Shown: positions 26,165 to 34,985, numbered from the stretch's first letter. The stretch is 64,000 nt of DNA from Bacillota bacterium (GCA_023453795.1 JAEXSP010000015.1:1-64000), one strand, 5' to 3'. Notes: generated from the sequence alone by a model not told the origin. Numbers and translations: made by a program.

Positions 26165-26512
26165 TTATTTTGACCTGACTCTTGAAGAATTCAAATGTTT
26201 TGTAAGCTCTGACAGGTCTCCATAATATTTTTCCACTTCATGGTTTTCCAACAGTCCAAGCTTTATCTTGTTTTCTATCTTGTTTTCGATAGAATTATAA
26301 CTTATTCCAAGTCTCCTGCCCAAGAGATAGCTTATCAATATAATATTAGACAACGTATCGGATATGGAGTCGTGAACTTCCTCCTTCATTCCGTTGACCA
26401 ATACCTTGTACAAATTGGCTATATCCATCAGCAGCTCACTCTTAAGCCACTCAATTATTTTTATGTTTCTGGTAATATCTATTTCCTTATCAAAGAACCC
26501 CACATTTACCAC
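26165..26512 (-). CDS. MazG-like family small protein
   Basis: 115 aa, mostly helical. The arrangement MDIANLYKVLVNGMKEEVHDSISDTLSNIILISYLLGRRLG resembles the all-alpha NTP-pyrophosphohydrolase-like proteins usually annotated MazG-like in Clostridia, next to gdpP. The ExxED metal-binding signature of true MazG is not obvious, so activity is unsure. Starts GTG with a weak ribosome site. 27 bases before gdpP, same transcript. Confidence 0.7.
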   Translation of the reverse strand: MVNVGFFDKEIDITRNIKIIEWLKSELLMDIANLYKVLVNGMKEEVHDSISDTLSNIILISYLLGRRLGISYNSIENKIENKIKLGLLENHEVEKYYGDLSELTKHLNSSRVRSK

Positions 26513-26764
26513 CCCAGATCCAGTTTACAATTGACGGTTGGCAGTTGACAGTTATTCAAGCCCGACTAATTTTTTTTACTTAAACGGCTTTACTGTATGT
26601 TACGTCGTTAACTGCAAAGCAAACAACTCGATTGTGGTAAATATTATACCATTAAGGCTGTTTCGAATACTAATTTCCCAACGCTGCTCATTCCATATTC
26701 TCTTTTAACAGCTGCCTCGTTCAATTTATAAAAAAGCAAAGGTGCCAAATATTTAATTTGTATT

Positions 26765-27613
26765 TTAATTATCCTCTAACATTTTACATTTATACTCAGG
26801 GTAGGAACCAAGGAATTTATAGAAGGAAGTCTTCCTTTTTACCATGGTTAAGGCATCTCTTATGTTTTCATCTTCCATGTGGCCGGATATGTCCACAAAG
26901 AATATATACCTCCCTAACTGGTTCTTCGCGGGTCTTGATTCAATTCTATTCATATTGATATCCCAGAGGTTGAATATGTCCAGTATTCTATAAAGGCTTC
27001 CTGGTTTATCCTCTGTAGAAAAAACAATAGAAGTCTTATCGCATCCGGTTTTCGCGCCGCACTGTTTCCCGATTACTATAAACCTAGTATAGTTGTTTTC
27101 ATTATCATGGATATCTTTATCAGCTACCTCCAGGCCATAGACATCTGCTGCAATGATTGAACCTATTGCTGCCGAATCGCCTATCCCGCCCGCAACTTCT
27201 TCTGCCGCCCCTGAAGTGCTGTATTCACACTTTACAACAGCATTCGGGAAATTGGCATTCAAATACTTCCTGCACTGTCCTATAGGGGATGGATGAGATA
27301 AAATGTATTTTATATCAGAAAGCTTCGTCCCCTTTTTAACCAATAAGTTCTCTCTCACAGGAATGACCATTTCTGCTTTTATAAGCAGGTCTACATCCAT
27401 AGCAATCATGTCCATGGTGATATTAATTGCCCCTTCCAGAGAATTCTCGATAGGTACAATTGCCTCATCAATTTCGCCGGCCTGTACGGCTAAAATCAAT
27501 TCGGACAATGTACCGTAGTCATATTCTGTGTAATCCTTGCTATCCTTTATGTAAGCTTTCAGCGCCTCCTGTGAAAAGGTGCCTTTTGGACCGAAGAAAC
27601 CAATTTTTATCAT
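26765..27613 (-). CDS. pheA: Prephenate dehydratase
   Basis: Phenylalanine synthesis: prephenate to phenylpyruvate. 282 aa, a monofunctional enzyme. Catalytic domain with FGPKGTFSQEAL at the N terminus, and the NNYTRFIVIG segment holding the catalytic Thr. The C-terminal ACT domain has KPGSLYRILDIF and ESRP, the phenylalanine-binding motifs for feedback inhibition. GGAG upstream of the ATG. No trp/phe-type T-box or attenuator was seen in the upstream gap. Confidence 0.96.
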   Translation of the reverse strand: MIKIGFFGPKGTFSQEALKAYIKDSKDYTEYDYGTLSELILAVQAGEIDEAIVPIENSLEGAINITMDMIAMDVDLLIKAEMVIPVRENLLVKKGTKLSDIKYILSHPSPIGQCRKYLNANFPNAVVKCEYSTSGAAEEVAGGIGDSAAIGSIIAADVYGLEVADKDIHDNENNYTRFIVIGKQCGAKTGCDKTSIVFSTEDKPGSLYRILDIFNLWDINMNRIESRPAKNQLGRYIFFVDISGHMEDENIRDALTMVKRKTSFYKFLGSYPEYKCKMLEDN

Positions 27614-27721
27614 TAATAAATACTCCTATTAAAAATTTGCAATTTATATAATACCACTCTTAACGACTTTATTCCAGTTATGTGATGCAATTTTAAATAA
27701 AACCGAGCATTTTTCATTAAC

Positions 27722-27756
27722 AATAAAGCCTCCTATCATCTGATAGAAGGCTTATT
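27722..27756 (-). terminator. Terminator after rpsR
   Basis: Long stem with a small bulge (AAGCCTTCTATCA against TGATAGGAGGCTT, read on the minus strand) and flanking T run. It ends the rpsF-ssb-rpsR operon. Confidence 0.85.
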
Positions 27757-27767
27757 TTTAAATCTTA

Positions 27768-28061
27768 TTATTCCGCTGTGTACGGCAGCAATGCAATATG
27801 CCTTGCCCTCTTAATAGCGACTGTCAACTGGCGCTGATGCTTTGCACAGTTTCCTGATATTCTTCTCGGAAGTATTTTTCCTCTTTCGGAAACATACTTT
27901 CTGACCTTTGCAACCTCTTTGTAGTCAATATCCTGAACCTTATCTATGCAGAATGAGCAAACTTTTTTCTTTGCTCTCTTCATCCTCATGCCGCCTTTAC
28001 CTTCGCCCTTGTCGAAACCGTCCCTGTTGTCTCTTCTGTTATCTCTTTTTCCGCCTGGCAT
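27768..28061 (-). CDS. rpsR: Ribosomal protein S18
   Basis: 30S protein, 97 aa with a basic, Gly/Arg-rich N-terminal extension of about 28 residues. The bS18 core runs from KKKVCSFC to RHIALLPYT. CSFC plus NCAKH provide likely zinc ligands, so this is a C-plus form. AAAGGAGG precedes ATG. Last gene of rpsF-ssb-rpsR. Confidence 0.97.
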   Translation of the reverse strand: MPGGKRDNRRDNRDGFDKGEGKGGMRMKRAKKKVCSFCIDKVQDIDYKEVAKVRKYVSERGKILPRRISGNCAKHQRQLTVAIKRARHIALLPYTAE

Positions 28062-28136
28062 TCAAAAAACCTCCTTTCAAATAACTTAGGCTTAAACAAA
28101 TTCCTATATTATTAATTCTTCATTGTAAATCGTTGG

Positions 28137-28550
28137 TTAGAACGGAAGCTCGTCTCCGTCATCTATCGGATAGAAGCCTTCTTCCTGGGAGCCGTGAGAA
28201 CCGCCTGTAGCTTTAGGCATTCCATCGTCCCTCTTGTCGCCGGCAAAATATGCTTCTTCACCGACTACCTCAGTTACATAATGCTTCTTACCCTCATTGT
28301 CATCCCAGGTTCTTGTCTGAATCCTGCCGACAATAACAATCATTTTTCCCTTTTGAAAATACTTTCCGCAGAACTCAGCAGGCTTATTCCACAAAACTAT
28401 CGGGATAAAATCGGCTTGCCTTTCTTCACCCTGTTTTGTAAACCTTCTGTCGACTGCAATAGTAAAATTGCAAACAGCAGCATTAGTTCCGCTGGTGTAT
28501 CTGAGCTCGGGATCTTTTGTAAGTCTTCCCATCAAGATAACCTTATTCAT
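28137..28550 (-). CDS. ssb: Single-stranded DNA-binding protein
   Basis: 137 aa. An OB fold (residues 1-105: MNKVILMGRLTKDPELRY, NFTIAVDRRF, GKMIVIVGRIQTRTW), then a short Gly-rich linker and the acidic protein-interaction tip DDGDELPF. AAGGTGA upstream of the ATG. Between rpsF (12 bases) and rpsR (75 bases). Confidence 0.97.
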   Translation of the reverse strand: MNKVILMGRLTKDPELRYTSGTNAAVCNFTIAVDRRFTKQGEERQADFIPIVLWNKPAEFCGKYFQKGKMIVIVGRIQTRTWDDNEGKKHYVTEVVGEEAYFAGDKRDDGMPKATGGSHGSQEEGFYPIDDGDELPF

Positions 28551-28562
28551 AATATCACCTTA

Positions 28563-28847
28563 TCAATCTTTCCTAATAACCAGATATTTGATAATGCCGT
28601 CGGTTATTTTATATATTCTTTCAAGTTCATGTGGGAAACTGGATTCTGCACTGAAATTAGCAAGAACATAATAACCTTCATTAAGGTCATTTATAGGATA
28701 AGCCAACTTTCTTTTACCCCATTCATCAATACTTTCAAGTTGAGCAGAAGTTTCCAAAAGGCCTTTGAACTTCTCTACAAGCGCCTTTACGTTTTCTTCC
28801 CCAATCTCAGTATTGATGATGAAGATGGTTTCATACTTATTTACCAT
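28563..28847 (-). CDS. rpsF: Ribosomal protein S6
   Basis: 30S protein partnering S18. 94 aa from the ATG placed eight bases after GGAGGTGA; an in-frame upstream start overlaps that ribosome site and is rejected. Contains YETIFIINTEIGEENV and WGKRKLAYPINDLNEGYYVL, typical of bS6. First gene of the operon with a sigma-A promoter at 28915-28943. Confidence 0.97.
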   Translation of the reverse strand: MVNKYETIFIINTEIGEENVKALVEKFKGLLETSAQLESIDEWGKRKLAYPINDLNEGYYVLANFSAESSFPHELERIYKITDGIIKYLVIRKD

Positions 28848-28914
28848 TTCGTCTTCACCTCCTCCCGGACTATGGCCCTGCATCATGAGTACAGAGCAAG
28901 GATATCGGTTAGTA

Positions 28915-28943
28915 ATTCTATCACATTATTATAAATTATACAA
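28915..28943 (-). promoter_or_regulatory. Sigma-A promoter of rpsF-ssb-rpsR
   Basis: Minus strand TTGTAT, 17 bases, TAGAAT, about 70 bases upstream of the rpsF start. Confidence 0.65.
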
Positions 28944-29069
28944 GGCTTTTTGTTTTATCTTGCCATAAAACCAGAAAAAATAATCATTATAATATAACAT
29001 AAGAATGAAAATTATATTCATTGAATAAAATGTTTCTAAGCAATATACCGTCCATTTGGGGGTAGTTCC

Positions 29070-29837
29070 TTGGAAACATTATTAAAAATTCTGGATAAAA
29101 AGAAAGCAAGAACATTATTACTTTCTATTATTCTATGCATTACGGCAGTTTGCACAGTGTACCTTTTTACATCAGTAGCTTTCTCGTCCCTCGGGCCTTG
29201 CTATATTATATCTGCCCTTATTTTGCCGGCGGAGATTATCGCACTGATAATTTTTTTGCATATGCTGAATGAAACAGTTCTGTCTTTTAAACTAAGGGAA
29301 GCCTCATACAGGCAAATGATAGCTTCTCTTTCCAAAGAGGCTTCTACAGACACGTTAACCCAGCTTTATAACAGAATGTTCATAGAAACCTGTCTTGAAT
29401 TCCATATAGACAACTCTTTCCTTCTAAGCCAGGCATTAAGCATAATACTGCTTGACATAGATCACTTCAAGGAGATTAATGACACCTACGGGCATCAAGC
29501 CGGAGATATGGTTTTAACACAATTTTCAAACCTCCTGTTGAAATGTGTTCGTAAATCTGATTATGCCGGAAGATTGGGCGGGGATGAATTCATAATTGTA
29601 CTTCCGTCTACAGACCTTGCTACGGCAGTATTGATCGCAGAAAGAGCCACGACTATACTAAATACCTCAATTCTTTTTATTGGCACGGAACAGTCAGTTA
29701 AGATCAGCTGCAGCATGGGGATCTCCAATTACCCCTTGCACTGTAATACCAGGGAAGAGCTTATCAAAGCCGCCGATTATGCCATGTATCATGCAAAAAC
29801 GTCAGGAAGGAATTGTTATAAAGTATATAAGTCATGA
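29070..29837 (+). CDS. Membrane GGDEF protein, probable diguanylate cyclase
   Basis: 255 aa. Two N-terminal transmembrane helices (~15-35, ~45-66), short coiled linker, then a full GGDEF domain: DTLTQLYNRMF, DIDHFKEINDTYGH, active site GGDEF at 170-174, and an RxxD inhibitory site (R161-D164) five residues before it. All features of an active, product-inhibited c-di-GMP synthase. Starts TTG behind GGGGG. Monocistronic. Confidence 0.92.
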   Translation: METLLKILDKKKARTLLLSIILCITAVCTVYLFTSVAFSSLGPCYIISALILPAEIIALIIFLHMLNETVLSFKLREASYRQMIASLSKEASTDTLTQLYNRMFIETCLEFHIDNSFLLSQALSIILLDIDHFKEINDTYGHQAGDMVLTQFSNLLLKCVRKSDYAGRLGGDEFIIVLPSTDLATAVLIAERATTILNTSILFIGTEQSVKISCSMGISNYPLHCNTREELIKAADYAMYHAKTSGRNCYKVYKS

Positions 29838-29903
29838 TCACATTCTTCAATATAGCGTTCAGCCGTACGAAAGATTAACTTTCGCTTTATTTCCTATTGT
29901 GTA

Positions 29904-29927
29904 AAATCTTATAATATTATAAGATTT
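29904..29927. repeat. Perfect 24-bp palindrome
   Basis: AAATCTTATAAT is followed immediately by its reverse complement. It sits in the 238-base gap between the GGDEF gene and glgB, 148 bases before glgB. It could be an operator or a terminator-like cruciform for the GGDEF gene; with no T-run it is not a standard terminator. Confidence 0.6.
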
Positions 29928-30075
29928 AATTAAGAATGCAGCAAAAACAAATGAAGTTACAAAAATTCAAAATATATTTCCAAGAAAAATTACATAAAGT
30001 AATACAGTAAAACAGCAGCTATGCTGAAAATATAAGCGCGTAGTACAATAAACATTATAAAGTTGAGGTAGATAT

Positions 30076-32313
30076 ATGAATACAACAGCAGATGTTAATG
30101 AGATCTACAGCATATTAAACGGAGAGCACAGAGATCCGTACTGCATTTTGGGAATCCATCCTCTAAAAAGCGAAACGAAAGCTAAAGCCTATGCAATAAG
30201 GACTTTCATGCCAAATGCAAAGGAAATAACCGTACTGGATACCGAAGCAGGAAAGAAGCATCCAATGGAAAAGCTTGATGAAAGCGGCTTTTTCGAGGTT
30301 GTTGTTAAAGCAAAAGACTTTTTCAGTTATAAGTATCTGGTTACCGATTTTGTCGGAAACACCTTTGAAGCATATGATCCTTATTCCTTTCTTCCTGTGC
30401 TTACAGATTTTGATCTCCACCTTTTCAACGAAGGAACTCATCATAAAATTTTTGAAAAGCTCGGATCTCATGTAACCACTGTTCAAGGAATTGAAGGAAC
30501 TCTTTTTGCAGTTTGGGCGCCTAATGCAAGAAGAGTCAGTGTTGTAGGCAATTTCAATCAATGGGACGGACGAAGGCACCAAATGCGCTGCCTTGGCTGT
30601 TCCGGCGTTTGGGAGATATTCATTCCCGGTATTACTGAGTCAGAGGTTTACAAGTATGAAATCAAAACCTGCAGCGGAGAGCTGTATTCCAAGGCAGACC
30701 CCTATGCGTTCTGCTCGGAGCTCCGTCCAAATACCGCTTCAAAAACATACGATATAGACAATTATGTATGGACCGATGATAAGTGGATAGAGAACAGAGA
30801 TACAGACAATATCTTCGAAAAGCCGGTATCAATTTATGAGGTACACCTTGGTTCATGGTCGCAGATTCCTGAAGATGATAACAGGTTCCTGACATACCGT
30901 GAGCTTGCAGATAAGCTGGTTAGCTATGTTAAGGACATGGGATACACACATATTGAGCTGCTTCCCGTTGCAGAGCATCCTTTTGACGGTTCATGGGGCT
31001 ATCAGATAACAGGCTATTACTCTGTTACAAGTCGATATGGCTCTCCGGATGATTTCAAATTTTTTGTTGACACGTGCCATAAGAATGGAATAGGTGTTAT
31101 CATTGACTGGGTTCCCGCACACTTTCCAAAGGATGGCCACGGCTTGGCCAGGTTTGACGGGAGCGCATTATATGAGCACTTTGACAAAAGGCAGGGCGAA
31201 CACCCTGACTGGGGAACACATATTTTTAATTACGGAAGGCATGAAGTTAGGAACTTCCTGATTTCAAATGCGGTATTCTGGTTTGAAAAATATCACATAG
31301 ACGGCTTAAGAGTTGATGCTGTTGCTTCCATGCTATATCTGGACTACGGGAAGAAGGATGGAGAGTGGATACCAAATAAATATGGCGGCAAAGAAAATAT
31401 TGATGCTATAGAATTCATGAAACAGCTGAACTCTACAGTCTACAAATATTTCCCCGGGGTTATGATGATTGCAGAGGAATCAACCTCCTGGGCGCTGGTA
31501 TCAAAGCCTCCATATGTCGGCGGCCTTGGTTTCTCCTTTAAGTGGAACATGGGCTGGATGAACGATTACCTTAGATATATAAGTATGGATTCAATTTATA
31601 GAAAATATCACCAGAATCTTTTAACCTTCTCAATGATGTATACTTTTTCGGAGAATTTCATTCTTGTCCTTTCACATGACGAAGTCGTGCACGGAAAATG
31701 CTCGATGATAAACAAAATGCCGGGTGATTACTGGCAGAAGTTTGCAGGCCTGAGAACCAGCTATGGTTATATGTACGGGCATCCCGGGAAAAAGCTTCTA
31801 TTCATGGGAGGAGAATTCGGACAGTTCATCGAATGGGATTACAAGCGCAGCCTTGACTGGCACTTGCTTGACTACGATATGCACAGCAAGCTGCAGGCCT
31901 ATGTAAGAGATCTTAACAAGCTTTATAAGACTGAGAAAGCCTTGTATGAGGTAGATTTCAGTTATGAAGGCTTTGAATGGATTGATTGCAACGATAAGGA
32001 TCATAGCGTTGTGTCCTTTATAAGGAGAGGGAAAGCTCCTGAGGATACACTCATCTTTGTTTGCAATTTCACACCTGTAGTTTATGAGGATTATAGAATC
32101 GGAGCTCCCTTCGACCTGTTCTATGAGGAGATCCTGAACAGTGATTCAGACATTTACGGCGGGAGCAATGTCGGCAATCTCGGAGGCATCAAGGCAGATC
32201 AGAAGGAATTCCACGGGAAGCCTTATTCTCTTAGCCTAACAGTCCCGCCTCTTGCAACTGTAATTTTAAAGCCAAGGTTTGAAAAACAACAAAAAAAAGT
32301 AAAATTAAAGTAA
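30076..32313 (+). CDS. glgB: 1,4-alpha-glucan (glycogen) branching enzyme
   Basis: Forms alpha-1,6 branches in glycogen. 745 aa, with two N-terminal CBM48-like domains (residues ~10-115 and ~130-230, GTLFAVWAPNARRVSVVGNFN), then a GH13 barrel with DWVPAHFP, DGLRVDAVASMLYLDY (nucleophile Asp), IAEESTSW (acid-base Glu) and LSHDEVVHGK. C-terminal beta domain present. Ribosome site TTGAGGTAG. It stands alone with no other glg genes nearby. Confidence 0.97.
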   Translation: MNTTADVNEIYSILNGEHRDPYCILGIHPLKSETKAKAYAIRTFMPNAKEITVLDTEAGKKHPMEKLDESGFFEVVVKAKDFFSYKYLVTDFVGNTFEAYDPYSFLPVLTDFDLHLFNEGTHHKIFEKLGSHVTTVQGIEGTLFAVWAPNARRVSVVGNFNQWDGRRHQMRCLGCSGVWEIFIPGITESEVYKYEIKTCSGELYSKADPYAFCSELRPNTASKTYDIDNYVWTDDKWIENRDTDNIFEKPVSIYEVHLGSWSQIPEDDNRFLTYRELADKLVSYVKDMGYTHIELLPVAEHPFDGSWGYQITGYYSVTSRYGSPDDFKFFVDTCHKNGIGVIIDWVPAHFPKDGHGLARFDGSALYEHFDKRQGEHPDWGTHIFNYGRHEVRNFLISNAVFWFEKYHIDGLRVDAVASMLYLDYGKKDGEWIPNKYGGKENIDAIEFMKQLNSTVYKYFPGVMMIAEESTSWALVSKPPYVGGLGFSFKWNMGWMNDYLRYISMDSIYRKYHQNLLTFSMMYTFSENFILVLSHDEVVHGKCSMINKMPGDYWQKFAGLRTSYGYMYGHPGKKLLFMGGEFGQFIEWDYKRSLDWHLLDYDMHSKLQAYVRDLNKLYKTEKALYEVDFSYEGFEWIDCNDKDHSVVSFIRRGKAPEDTLIFVCNFTPVVYEDYRIGAPFDLFYEEILNSDSDIYGGSNVGNLGGIKADQKEFHGKPYSLSLTVPPLATVILKPRFEKQQKKVKLK

Positions 32314-32373
32314 TATACAAAGAGATGGGACCCAATTTCTTGGCTTCCTCATATATACTGTCTGTCATATAAA

Positions 32374-32401
32374 ACGGCTCCGGTGCAAATACCGGAGCCT
32401 T
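32374..32401. terminator. Terminator between converging glgB and 32410 gene
   Basis: 9-bp GC-rich stem GGCTCCGGT/ACCGGAGCC with 6-base loop. The T-run is better on the minus strand, but it can serve both converging genes. Confidence 0.75.
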
Positions 32402-32409
32402 ACCGTTGT

Positions 32410-32958
32410 TCAGGTTTCCTGCTGCAAGCCCAAGGCCTTTTGTATTCGTTCTGTATCACCTTTGAAGGTATAGAATACCGGCCGGCTTTTCTCATCAAGT
32501 ATCAGAAGGTACGGCTTTTCCTTTGCAGGAAAAATAACAAACACTTCATTTACTATATTTTTGAGCCATTGGCTTTGAAGCATCACCGGCATCTCAAGTG
32601 GTATCCTTGCAATATAGCCATCAACGGGAAAAGCATTTACCTTAGGATACATTCCCGTAATGCCTTCCAGGTACTTCTGAGTATCAATCTGAATTTCATC
32701 CGTTGATTGAATTCTATTTACGACTTTTCCTTGGCTTACATTAAATACTTCAATAATAATTGCACGGCCCTGAGAAAAAAACCGGTCAGAATTAAGAAAG
32801 GATTTTAATCTAAAGCTTATGGAGTCAGTTTTATAAGCAGGAACCTCAATGGCTGTATTCCTATGATGCGTTCCCAATATAATACTTACAGAAATAACCC
32901 CTACAATTGCTATTGCTGATATAAGTACATATGCTCTGTTAACCTTGATAACGATCAA
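32410..32958 (-). CDS. Unknown single-pass membrane protein
   Basis: 182 aa, family not recognised. An N-terminal anchor (residues ~7-29, AYVLISAIAIVGVISVSIIL) is followed by an extracytoplasmic alpha/beta domain with no Cys. Starts TTG; the preceding GGGGTGATC matches the 16S rRNA 3' end over many bases, which decides the start. Its end abuts the glgB terminator. It is last in a minus-strand group with PPOX, DUF2461 and MarR genes but separated by about 70 bases from the next gene. Confidence 0.75.
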   Translation of the reverse strand: MIVIKVNRAYVLISAIAIVGVISVSIILGTHHRNTAIEVPAYKTDSISFRLKSFLNSDRFFSQGRAIIIEVFNVSQGKVVNRIQSTDEIQIDTQKYLEGITGMYPKVNAFPVDGYIARIPLEMPVMLQSQWLKNIVNEVFVIFPAKEKPYLLILDEKSRPVFYTFKGDTERIQKALGLQQET

Positions 32959-33028
32959 CTCTGATCACCCCCCATTATTCATTTATGTATAATAAAGGGG
33001 CTTTATTCTTTATTATTTTTTTATAGCT

Positions 33029-33448
33029 TTACACATCGAATGTCAAATTCTCCAAACCATGATAATAATTGCCCTGCTTCGCAGTAAAACGCAGAACGGA
33101 ATAATCCGGATCGTTAACGCCTTGGGGGTAATACATTTCGTTGCCTTCCCTCCATAGCCTCTTCCTCGACTGCTCATCCTGAAGTACTTCCACTTCGCCA
33201 ACAAGCATCATTCCTTTAAATTCAGCCGTATTAACAAAATAGAGACAGGCCTTCGGATTTTTTTGCAACTGTGCTACCCTTTTTGAAGAAGTGTTTGTTG
33301 AGAGCCAAATCCTCTTAATGCCTTCATTCTCCATCTTGAACATTGCCTTTATATTCGGACAGCCTTCATCCCCGTTTGTCCCAACCATCACAAACTCTGA
33401 CGTATCTACCAGTTTCAGCGATTCTTCCATTACCTTTTCCTTATTCAT
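33029..33448 (-). CDS. Pyridoxamine 5'-phosphate oxidase-family flavoprotein
   Basis: 139 aa split-barrel protein of the general-stress/PPOX group. Visible pattern: EFVMVGTNGDEGCPNIKAMF, then IWLSTNTSSKRVAQLQKNPKA, then GMMLVGEVEVLQD. These bind FMN or F420-like cofactors in relatives. Too short to be PdxH, so it is not vitamin B6 synthesis. GGGGG ribosome site. Function unknown, possibly stress-related. Confidence 0.85.
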   Translation of the reverse strand: MNKEKVMEESLKLVDTSEFVMVGTNGDEGCPNIKAMFKMENEGIKRIWLSTNTSSKRVAQLQKNPKACLYFVNTAEFKGMMLVGEVEVLQDEQSRKRLWREGNEMYYPQGVNDPDYSVLRFTAKQGNYYHGLENLTFDV

Positions 33449-33536
33449 AAATTTTACCCCCTAATATATTTAGCCCGCCTAAAAATCCCCCAGAATCTCC
33501 TCTTTGTACAAATCAGTCTTCAAGGAGCTTATTCCC

Positions 33537-34235
33537 CTATTCACCGATTTTCAAGCTGAAAAGGTAATTGTAAAGCCCCTTCAGCATGCAAAAACCATCC
33601 GCTAGCTCCTTAACAATGTTTCTCGAGAAAATGTGCTCATCCTTCTGCCTGTTGCAGACGAGATAGAGATTTTTCCGCTGGTACCACTCAAGAATTTCAG
33701 GTGTTTTATCGACCGCAAGAGGCTTTTTATACTTATCTCCCTCGAGTATAAATGTATTCTGCTTATAATAAAAAGAAATAATATCGTTGAATTCATCCGG
33801 TTTTTCATCTATGGCCTTCCTGAATCGGTTCATTGAATCACTTGAAGCACTGTAGAAGCCCATGCCGTAACGGTACGAACCGGGAGAGATTTCAAAGAAG
33901 AATCCCGGAGCATCCTGCCATTCCTTGGACGGTCTTTTAAAGGTAATCCACATGGTATCCCGGAATAGTGATTTATCTTTTGAAAACCTCGTATCTCGGT
34001 ATATCCTAGAAATAGTTTTACCAATCGAAGGAATTACCACGATCGAAGGATCAATAGAAAGCATTGTGCCGCTCAAGTCTGCTACAAGGCCCTGCATTGG
34101 CTTTAACAGGTGTTCTTCGTAAGTGTGACGGTTTTCTTCAAACCACTGCTTGCTGTTATTGAATCTGTTCACCACAAGGAAGTCCAAGGCCTCCTGTGAA
34201 AAGCCCTTGAAACTATTACCGATTTCATAATTCAT
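33537..34235 (-). CDS. DUF2461 family protein
   Basis: 232 aa. Recognised by NNSKQWFEENRHTYEEHLLKP near the N terminus and ISRIYRDTRFSKDKSLFRDTM in the middle, the signature of DUF2461 (TIGR02453). Cytosolic; biochemical role unknown. It starts 5 bases after the MarR stop, its Shine-Dalgarno overlapping that gene, so they form an operon under MarR autoregulation. Confidence 0.9.
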   Translation of the reverse strand: MNYEIGNSFKGFSQEALDFLVVNRFNNSKQWFEENRHTYEEHLLKPMQGLVADLSGTMLSIDPSIVVIPSIGKTISRIYRDTRFSKDKSLFRDTMWITFKRPSKEWQDAPGFFFEISPGSYRYGMGFYSASSDSMNRFRKAIDEKPDEFNDIISFYYKQNTFILEGDKYKKPLAVDKTPEILEWYQRKNLYLVCNRQKDEHIFSRNIVKELADGFCMLKGLYNYLFSLKIGE

Positions 34236-34240
34236 ATATC

Positions 34241-34699
34241 TTATCCCCTTCCGTAAATATCTCTTTCGTACTGCTCAAGGTTTTGCAAAATACGGTCAAG
34301 ATAGCTCTCAAACCTGTCGATTTCTTCTGCACAAAATCCTTTATAATATAGTTCAAGCATTTCATTTGAAACTTGTTCATATTTGCCTTGCAGCACCTTA
34401 TATTTCTCGGTTAGCCGGACCATAATCTGGCGCCTGTCCTTCTTGTCAGGGACCCTTTTTAAATGTCCCGATTGCTCCAGTCTGTCCAGCATGCTTGTCA
34501 AGGTTGACTTACCAAGTGAGGTTTTCCTGGCAAGCTCCAGTATCGGCATGCTCCCACCCTCCCACAAGGCAAACAGTATCCGCCCTTGCGCCGGGTTAAT
34601 TTCCTCTATTCTGTACTCCTTTAGCTTCTTTGTGAATATACGTCCCGATAGCTGATGTATCCTCGAAACCAGAAAACCGCCTTTTCTAAGTATATCCAT
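34241..34699 (-). CDS. MarR-family transcriptional regulator
   Basis: 152 aa. Winged helix: NPAQGRILFALWEGG, recognition helix LARKTSLGKSTLTSMLDRLEQSGHL, wing VPDKKDRRQIMVRLT. ATG at 34699 has GGAGG five bases upstream; an earlier TTG overlaps that site. The upstream region carries two perfect palindromes, likely its operators. Ligand unknown. First gene of a two-gene operon with the DUF2461 gene. Confidence 0.93.
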   Translation of the reverse strand: MDILRKGGFLVSRIHQLSGRIFTKKLKEYRIEEINPAQGRILFALWEGGSMPILELARKTSLGKSTLTSMLDRLEQSGHLKRVPDKKDRRQIMVRLTEKYKVLQGKYEQVSNEMLELYYKGFCAEEIDRFESYLDRILQNLEQYERDIYGRG

Positions 34700-34718
34700 A
34701 ACATCCTCCAAATACGTT

Positions 34719-34749
34719 ATACTATATAGTATAGTTCTATATAGAACTA
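34719..34749. promoter_or_regulatory. Twin palindromic operator of the MarR gene
   Basis: ATACTATATAGTAT (34719-34732) and TAGTTCTATATAGAACTA (34732-34749) are both perfect palindromes sharing one base, 20 bases upstream of the marR start. MarR proteins bind 14-20 bp palindromes and usually repress themselves. Confidence 0.7.
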
Positions 34750-34788
34750 CTTGTCAATAATAATGTAATATTTGGGTGATTCTCGGCA

Positions 34789-34817
34789 TTGACAAGGAAA
34801 GATATCTAATGTAAAAT
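34789..34817 (+). promoter_or_regulatory. Sigma-A promoter of tRNA-Ser
   Basis: TTGACA, 17 bases, TAAAAT, ending 36 bases before the tRNA. Confidence 0.8.
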
Positions 34818-34853
34818 ATAAAAGCTGGTTTTGAAAATTAATAGTATTTACAT

Positions 34854-34944
34854 GGAAAGATGGCTGAGCTGGTCTAAGGCGCACGACTGGAAATCGTGTG
34901 ACGTATAAAAGCGTCCGAGAGTTCGAATCTCTCTCTTTCCGCCA
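34854..34944 (+). tRNA. tRNA-Ser(GGA)
   Basis: 91 bases including CCA. Acceptor GGAAAGA pairs with TCTTTCC before G-CCA. Anticodon loop CTGGAAA reads UCC/UCU. The long variable arm typical of class II tRNAs (GACGTATAAAAGCGTC) and TTCGAAT in the T loop are present. Its 3' half is duplicated at 42010-42070, marking it as an integration site; the integrated element restored a working 3' end. Confidence 0.97.
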
Positions 34945-34948
34945 AAAA
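34886..34948 (+). repeat. Left attachment repeat (attL) in tRNA-Ser
   Basis: Anticodon-loop-to-3'-end portion of the tRNA that matches 42010-42070 with a handful of mismatches. Tyrosine integrases commonly recombine at exactly this part of tRNA genes. Confidence 0.8.
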
Positions 34949-34985
34949 AGCAGTGTTTCAAGATCTATTTGATCACTGCTTTTTA
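34949..34985 (+). terminator. Terminator behind tRNA-Ser
   Basis: AGCAGTG/CACTGCT stem with 18-base loop and TTTTT. It was probably brought in by the island, because a second one follows the right repeat. Confidence 0.75.

Noticed and set aside
26513..26764. T-box or attenuator upstream or downstream of pheA
   Set aside because: No specifier loop, TGGNACC-like box or terminator/antiterminator pair was seen; it lies after pheA and holds only short repeats.
28194..28934. 246-codon plus-strand frame across ssb and rpsF
   Set aside because: Antisense to two certain ribosomal/replication genes and without a ribosome site.
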